From Megalobrama amblycephala (Eukaryota > Chordata > Actinopteri > Cypriniformes > Xenocyprididae), in the NCBI RefSeq assembly GCF_018812025.1, contig NC_063045.1:15310919-15374918 (forward strand): a stretch of DNA of 64,000 nt. Direction: 5' to 3'. The stretch's first letter is position 1; each line of letters starts with the position of its first letter. This document shows positions 58,985 through 64,000 of the stretch, one piece after another. The position numbers and the translations under genes were made by a program. The notes under the pieces were generated by a model, which was given only the letters and a program-made list of their open reading frames with translations, made no database searches and was not told the DNA's origin.

Positions 58985-59267
58985 ATAAAAGAGAGAGCAA
59001 GTGTGGGTGTGTGTGCGTGCGTTTTTGTGATTTATGAGGACACAGATTTGTATAATGACATGGGTATTACACTGGTATTACTACGTAAACATGAAATATG
59101 AGGACATTTCATGAGTCCTTACATTTAAAATAGATTTAAAAACATTCTAAACAATGTTTTATTAAAAATGTAAAGGGGTTGGAGTAATGTAGGGGATAGA
59201 ATGTACAGTTTGTACAGTATAAAAACCATTACGCCTGTCCTCACTTTGATAGCAAAACAAACCTGTG

Positions 59268-59334
<67 letters not shown>

Positions 59335-59350
59335 GTGTGTGTGTGCGCAG
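58985..59350. repeat. teleost interspersed repeat ending in a (GT)n tract
   Basis: The body contains GTGATTTATGAGGACACAGA, TATTACACTGGTATTACTAC and ATATGAGGACATTTCATGAG, which I know as a widespread fish repeat. It runs into a long (GT)n microsatellite at about 59264-59348. Confidence 0.65.
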
Positions 59351-60259
59351 TTATTTTAAGTCAAATATGCACATGAGTCATAGTGATCTGCTGTAGCCCA
59401 CATGTCCAAATGCTCAAACTCTCCTACCTTTTGAGTGAAGACACTCACGTCCCAGTAATATCATTGGCCACTCCAGTGTCAGGTCAACAACAGACAAACA
59501 ACCACACTAACAGTGGCTTTAACAGGAACACAGTTTGACATGTAATCCAATCACTACCTTCATAAGACCTATAATGAACTAATTGACAGAGTCTTTTAGG
59601 GCACTCATTTGGATAATCTGAAACCAATACAACATGCTTGTTCACATAAGACCTCTGATAAAATGATCGGGCAAAATTACAACAGGAGTATTTATTGGAC
59701 AAGTTTTATTATGCAAAATAAAAATCTTGACGCAGATGTTGACACATAATAAATAAAATAGAACAAATAAAAATAAATGCCAGAGGAAAAAAATAAAGAT
59801 AGTATTTTATTTCTTTGTAAACTGAAACCAATAATGAGATACTTCACAATCCCATCTCACTTCTCTTATGTGCTACACTGTTATGCAATGTATTGTGTGG
59901 ACTGAGTCTTAAATCTCAAAATTAGCACCAGGGCCTATAAGAGCCACACTTGGTTGAATGACAATCAAAGCTGACTTAACCTGACATATATATATATATA
60001 TATTTTAATTGAAACATAATATTTACATTTATTCATTCAGTAGGTACTTTATAATATACTTTAATATGTTTTATAATTTATTATATTATATTTATTTAAT
60101 AGACACTTGTTTACATTATATTATATTTTATAATTTATTTTATGCTGACACCAGATTTATTTTAAAGGATTTTTTTTTTTTTTTTATCCATTTTAAAATC
60201 AATTTTAATTTAATTTTTGAATTTATTTTTTTAAGAAAAGCATTCCAATAACTCATACA
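59351..60259. other. AT-rich spacer
   Basis: Contains a (TA)n tract at about 59986-60002 and a T-run near 60171-60185. No gene recognised. Confidence 0.4.
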
Positions 60260-60267
60260 GTATAGAG

Positions 60268-60443
60268 CAGGGGTGTGCAATCCTACTCCTAGAGGGCCAC
60301 TGTCCTGCAAAGTTTAGCTCCAACTCCAATTAAACAGCTGAACCAGCTAATCAAGGTCTTAATAGGCATACTAGAAATTTCCAGGTAGGTGTGTTGAGCG
60401 AAGTTGGAGCTAAACTCTGCAGGACAGAGTTTGAACACCCCTG
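60268..60443. mobile_element. short hAT-type non-autonomous element, perfect target duplication
   Basis: 176 bp, ends CAGGGGTGTGC and AACACCCCTG, internally palindromic (AGTTTAGCTCCAACT / AGTTGGAGCTAAACT). Perfect 8-bp duplication GTATAGAG at 60260-60267 and 60444-60451. Clearly hAT type and the same family as 36836-37010. Confidence 0.92.
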
Positions 60444-60615
60444 GTATAGAGCATTGAACCAGCAACCGCAAGGTCATGGACTCAATTCCCAGGGTAATCA
60501 TGCACTGATTAAAAAAAAAAAGAAAAAAAAAAAAAAAGGAAACATTGTATTTTAGTGCAATGTAAGTCACTTTAGATAAAAGTGTCTGCAAGCATAAATG
60601 TGAATGTAAATTGTA
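60444..60615 (+). repeat. tRNA-derived SINE, interrupted at its head
   Basis: TAGAGCATTGAACCAGCAACCGC followed by an AATTCCCAGG B-box-like stretch, an A-rich linker (60509-60538), and the tail AATGTAAGTCACTTTAGATA plus AAGTGTCTGCAAGCATAAAT, a conserved SINE tail shared by many fish families. The hAT element lies at its 5' head. Confidence 0.65.
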
Positions 60616-61338
60616 ATGCTCTCTAAAAATAGAATGTTAATGTTTTGGAATTAAATTGAAAGGTTATATCAAATGTTTCTTACTGCACAGTATCTATACC
60701 CTTAAACTGTATATATAACTTTTCTAAGTAATTCTAAGTTAAAGTATCTAAAATACAGAATTCTTTTGTTTTATTCCCAAAGACTTGACCCAAACAGGAT
60801 AAGCATACCCAGAGGTCATGTTGTATCACTGCAGCCACCACCCGAGACAATTTGTGTACATTAATCTGTGTAATCTCTCGTAATTACAAAGATTTGCTTG
60901 GGTTAATAAAAATAATCCCCCTCGGTTAGACCCCCTACCTCTAACTCTCTTGTACCCCACTTTGCTTCTAATTGCGTGGTTAAATATGCGTAGCATTTAA
61001 ATTAAGTGGTGTTAACTCTTTGGTCATTGTGAGAGAAGTCTATCTAGAAGGAGGATTTCTTGGAAGACTCGTAACTGGTGTTGTTGTTCGGTCTGAACAA
61101 GTGGCTAAACGAACAAACACACAACTTAACGAACGCATTTACGTGTTTACTTGATTTACGCATGCCTCAGAGACTGACGTCACATCTGTTGCTGAATTAA
61201 TTGTTTGTTAGACTAATCTTTAAAAGCACTTCTTGAAGTGACAGAACGCACAAGGAAAACCAGGAACCAGGACAAAATGTTAGTGGGATCCAAAAATTTA
61301 ATTTTCAACCTCTAGCAACAGATTCTAACAATACAGAA
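60616..61338 (+). promoter_or_regulatory. foxq2 upstream region
   Basis: About 700 bp without transposons directly before foxq2. Around 60870-61015 there are many homeodomain-type cores (GTAATTAC, TTAATAAAAATAATCC, CTAATTGCG, AATTAAG), including TAATCC, the preferred core of OTX/CRX factors. No certain TATA box. Regulatory role is inferred. Confidence 0.4.
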
Positions 61339-62762
61339 ATGGAGGACAACACATGCCGCAGCAATCAAGAACAACTGGGACTTCAGTTCACCATTGACTT
61401 TCTATTGTACAATAAGGGACGCAACACTGAGAGAGTAGAACTAGAGCACAATGTCCCTCCATCTGAATGTCTTCAAACCACAGTCAACGAAACCGAGCAA
61501 AAAACTCTCTCAGAACAGGATAGTGAAAAATCTGAGGACCAGGAAAACGAAGATAACGAATGTGAAGAGGAACATGAGAAGACAAATCTGAAGAGTGAAG
61601 GAACGGATGAGAAGCCAGCGCAGTCTTACATTGCCCTCATTTCCATGGCCATCTTGGATTCAGAAGAAAAGAAACTCCTGCTATGTGATATTTACCAGTG
61701 GATCATGGATCACTATCCTTACTTCAAAAGCAAGGTATTGTACCTTCATGAAACTTCCTCAAAGAGTTTGTTTGCAAATGTGGTTAGACAATCTGATTTT
61801 ACAAATCTCTTGAAAAGTCAAAGATCTGTAAGATGTTACATCTTATTAACATACTACATCCTTGGGACTTCTTACAGTATTTCACATTTGTAATCATTAC
61901 CAAACAATTGTTCTGATCTTTGTTTGAGGTGCTCAGGAAGTCTACAAACCGCAATCATGTTGATCACAAACTGCGTCTGCTTCAAAAACATACTGCACAA
62001 ATAAAGAAAAGGAAACACAAACCAGAACAAAATATTATGAGCTGGGATCTGAATTGACAATCTAATATATCTAAGTCATATTTGGATCTTTATCTGTTAA
62101 ACCAGTTACATTTGAAATCCTATGATCTGACAAAGACTTACATTCAGATTTTTATCAGTAAGACCAAAAGATTTGACTCCAAGTGAATTAGTTTTGGTCA
62201 AATTTGCATGATATTGTACTCAGTGATGGGCAATTATAAAAAAAATAAAATAAAATTACTATTCCTCCGCAATTTCTTAATAATAATTTATACACTGACC
62301 ATTCTGTTTATAGAACTTTCATACTCTGAGAACTCAGATTCATTATTAGAGGTCATCTTTGACTTTCATATGAGCCATAATTTATATTCTCTACTCTTTA
62401 AACAGGACAAGAACTGGAGAAATAGTGTCAGACACAATCTCTCTTTGAACGAGTGCTTCATCAAAGCCGGCCGCAGTGACAACGGCAAGGGCCATTTCTG
62501 GGCTATTCATCCGGCCAACTTTCAAGACTTCTCTAACGGGGACTACCACCGGCGACGAGCCCGGAGAAGGATCCGCAGAGTAACGGGGCAGCTGCCCTTC
62601 GCACTGCCTGCGCATTACCAAACCCTTGGCCGCCTAAAACAGACACTGTGTTGGTGTTGTCCACCAACCCATCCGTTAATGATGAGCTTCTCACCCAGAG
62701 TATACTGGAGCTGGGCTGCACTTCAGAGACATCACATACCATCCCTTCATGGACTGAGTTAA
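61339..62762 (+). CDS. foxq2: forkhead box protein Q2
   Basis: Forkhead transcription factor of the FoxQ2 class, which placental mammals lack and which in zebrafish is reported to specify blue cones. Two exons: 61339-61734 and 62406-62762 (250 aa in the frame given). GT at 61735 and AG at 62404-62405; both borders are phase 0. The forkhead domain spans about residues 91-180: [35 protein letters not shown], then after the intron [34 protein letters not shown] and [17 protein letters not shown], which are FoxQ2 hallmarks. Near the N terminus FTIDFLL (residues 17-23) fits an eh1-type Groucho-binding motif, also typical of FoxQ2. An acidic linker separates the two. The last ~40 residues have an odd Cys/Trp-rich composition and another frame may be the real one. 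It is divergent from pias4. Confidence 0.88.
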
Positions 62763-62874
62763 CCGGATCTACCCTGCTGAAATAATGTCTGCATGCAAAA
62801 GTGTTGAAAAGTACATTGTACATATTTTGTAAGCCATCTTGTATATGTACACATTTATTTGTTAAATGAAAACA

Positions 62875-62880
62875 AATAAA
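62875..62880 (+). terminator. poly(A) signal of foxq2
   Basis: AATAAA about 115 bp after the foxq2 stop codon, giving a short 3' UTR. Confidence 0.65.
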
Positions 62881-63092
62881 GTTAGATGAAAAGCATTGCA
62901 TATTCTCATTCATTGCATTCTCTTATTGGAGTTTCTACAAGTTAAATTCAGTCGCCAGCATTTGTGGCATAATGTTGATTACCACAAAAAGATTATTACT
63001 CGTCCCTTGTTTTCTTTAAAAAAAAGCAAAATTCAAGGTTACATGAGGCACTTACAATGCAAGTAAATGGGGCCAATTTTTACAGGATTTAA

Positions 63093-63866
63093 AGTGTTAG
63101 TTCACCCAAAAATGAAAATTATTTTTTACTCTCCCTCATGTCGTTTTAAACCCATAAGACCTTCGTTCATCTTCAGAACACAAATAAAGATATTTCTGAT
63201 GAAATCCGATGGCTCAGTGAGGCCTCCATTGCCAGCAATGTCACCGAACTTCTCAAGGTCCATAAAGGTACTAAAAACATATTTAAATCAGTTCATGTGA
63301 GTACAGTGGTTCTACCTTAATATTATAAAGCAACGATAATACTTTTTGTGCGCCAAAAAAACAAAATAACTTTTCAATAATATCTAGAGATAGGCGATTT
63401 CAAAACACTCCTTTGAAGCTTTACGAATCTTTTGTTTCGAATCAGTGGTTCGGAGCGCCAAAGTCACATGATTTCAGCAATTTGACACGCGATCAATTTG
63501 ATATACAATCCGAACCATTGATTCAAAATAAAAGATTCGTAAAGCTTCAAAGCAGTGTTTTGAAATCGGCCATCACTAGATATTGTTGAAAAGTCATTAT
63601 TTTGTTTTTTCTTGGCGCACAAAAAGCATTCTTGTCATTTTATGATATTAAGGTACTCACATACAGTGTAAATATGTTTTGAGTACCTTTATGGACGTTG
63701 AGAGGTTCGGTGACATTGCTGGCAATGCAGGCCTCACTGAGCCATCAGATTTCATCAAAAATATCTTAATTTGTGTTCCGAAGATGAACGAAGGTCTTAC
63801 GGGTGTAGAAAGACATGAGGGTGAGTAATAAATGACAGAATTTTCATTTTTGGGTGAACTAACCCT
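63093..63866. mobile_element. TTAA-flanked fold-back element, intact copy
   Basis: 774 bp with ends AGTGTTAGTTCACCC and GGGTGAACTAACCCT, TTAA on both sides (63089-63092 and 63867-63870). The arms are long inverted repeats of about 200 bp, and the loop holds a second inverted core (TTGTTTCGAATCAGTGGTTC near 63430 against its complement near 63515). No transposase. This copy defines the family found at 5548, 6488 and 35490. Confidence 0.85.
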
Positions 63867-63870
63867 TTAA

Positions 63871-64000
63871 AAACAGAAATGTGAATCTTATAATAAAAAA
63901 AGCACTTAAAATTAATTGTTCTGTTAAAACTTGTGTATTATTTGAGTTGTAAAGCTGTTTAAATCAGCATTTTTAACACTTTTTTAGGATTTATGGTATT
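63871..64000. other. window end, nothing recognised
   Basis: AT-rich single-copy-looking sequence after the fold-back element. Confidence 0.4.

Noticed and set aside
59264..59348. Regular repeat array as CRISPR-like structure
   Set aside because: It is a plain (GT)n microsatellite in a vertebrate genome; no spacers.
62208..62405. Upstream part of the second foxq2 open frame as coding
   Set aside because: It is intron: the sequence is low-complexity and the AAACAG acceptor restores the forkhead domain exactly at 62406.

Overview
The window is a piece of vertebrate nuclear genome and almost certainly comes from a cyprinid fish. Reasons: split genes with GT..AG introns, vertebrate proteins (a MEK2 kinase, a PIAS4 SUMO ligase, a ZBTB7A repressor), AT-rich spacers full of (CA)n and (A)n runs, and many interspersed elements of kinds I know from zebrafish and carp DNA (TTAA-flanked fold-back elements beginning GGGTTAGTTCACCC, hAT-like CAGGGGTG elements, a Tc1 element, tRNA-like SINE pieces). 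The species cannot be fixed from the sequence alone.

Layout. 1-13.99 kb is a gene-poor, repeat-rich flank with one candidate conserved enhancer near 11.1 kb. 14.0-20.5 kb is nearly free of recognisable transposons and is probably a long 3' UTR of the next gene. zbtb7a (minus strand, three coding exons, 20523-24473) has its upstream non-coding exon(s) probably at 32-33 kb. map2k2 (minus strand, 11 coding exons, 35018-42286, 397 aa) follows head to tail. pias4 (minus strand, 11 coding exons, 46069-55167, 505 aa) comes next. After 6 kb containing a broken Tc1 transposon, foxq2 (plus strand, two exons, 61339-62762) lies divergent from pias4. A complete TTAA fold-back element closes the window.

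How the genes relate. They are not an operon-like unit; they are a syntenic block. ZBTB7A, MAP2K2 and PIAS4 are also neighbours on human 19p13.3 (from memory), so the block is ancient, but the position and orientation of pias4 appear to differ. MEK2 is the ERK-activating kinase, PIAS4 a nuclear SUMO E3 ligase, ZBTB7A a BTB/zinc-finger repressor, and FoxQ2 a forkhead factor that is absent from placental mammals.

Every coding exon listed was checked by hand for GT/AG borders and reading phase; the phases close in map2k2, pias4, zbtb7a and foxq2. I found no clearly new biological system. The points most worth a second look are the foxq2 locus (including an unresolved C-terminal frame), the candidate homeobox/POU/TCF element at 11.1 kb, a strong 35-bp-arm hairpin inside a map2k2 intron, and several nested transposon insertions with intact target-site duplications.
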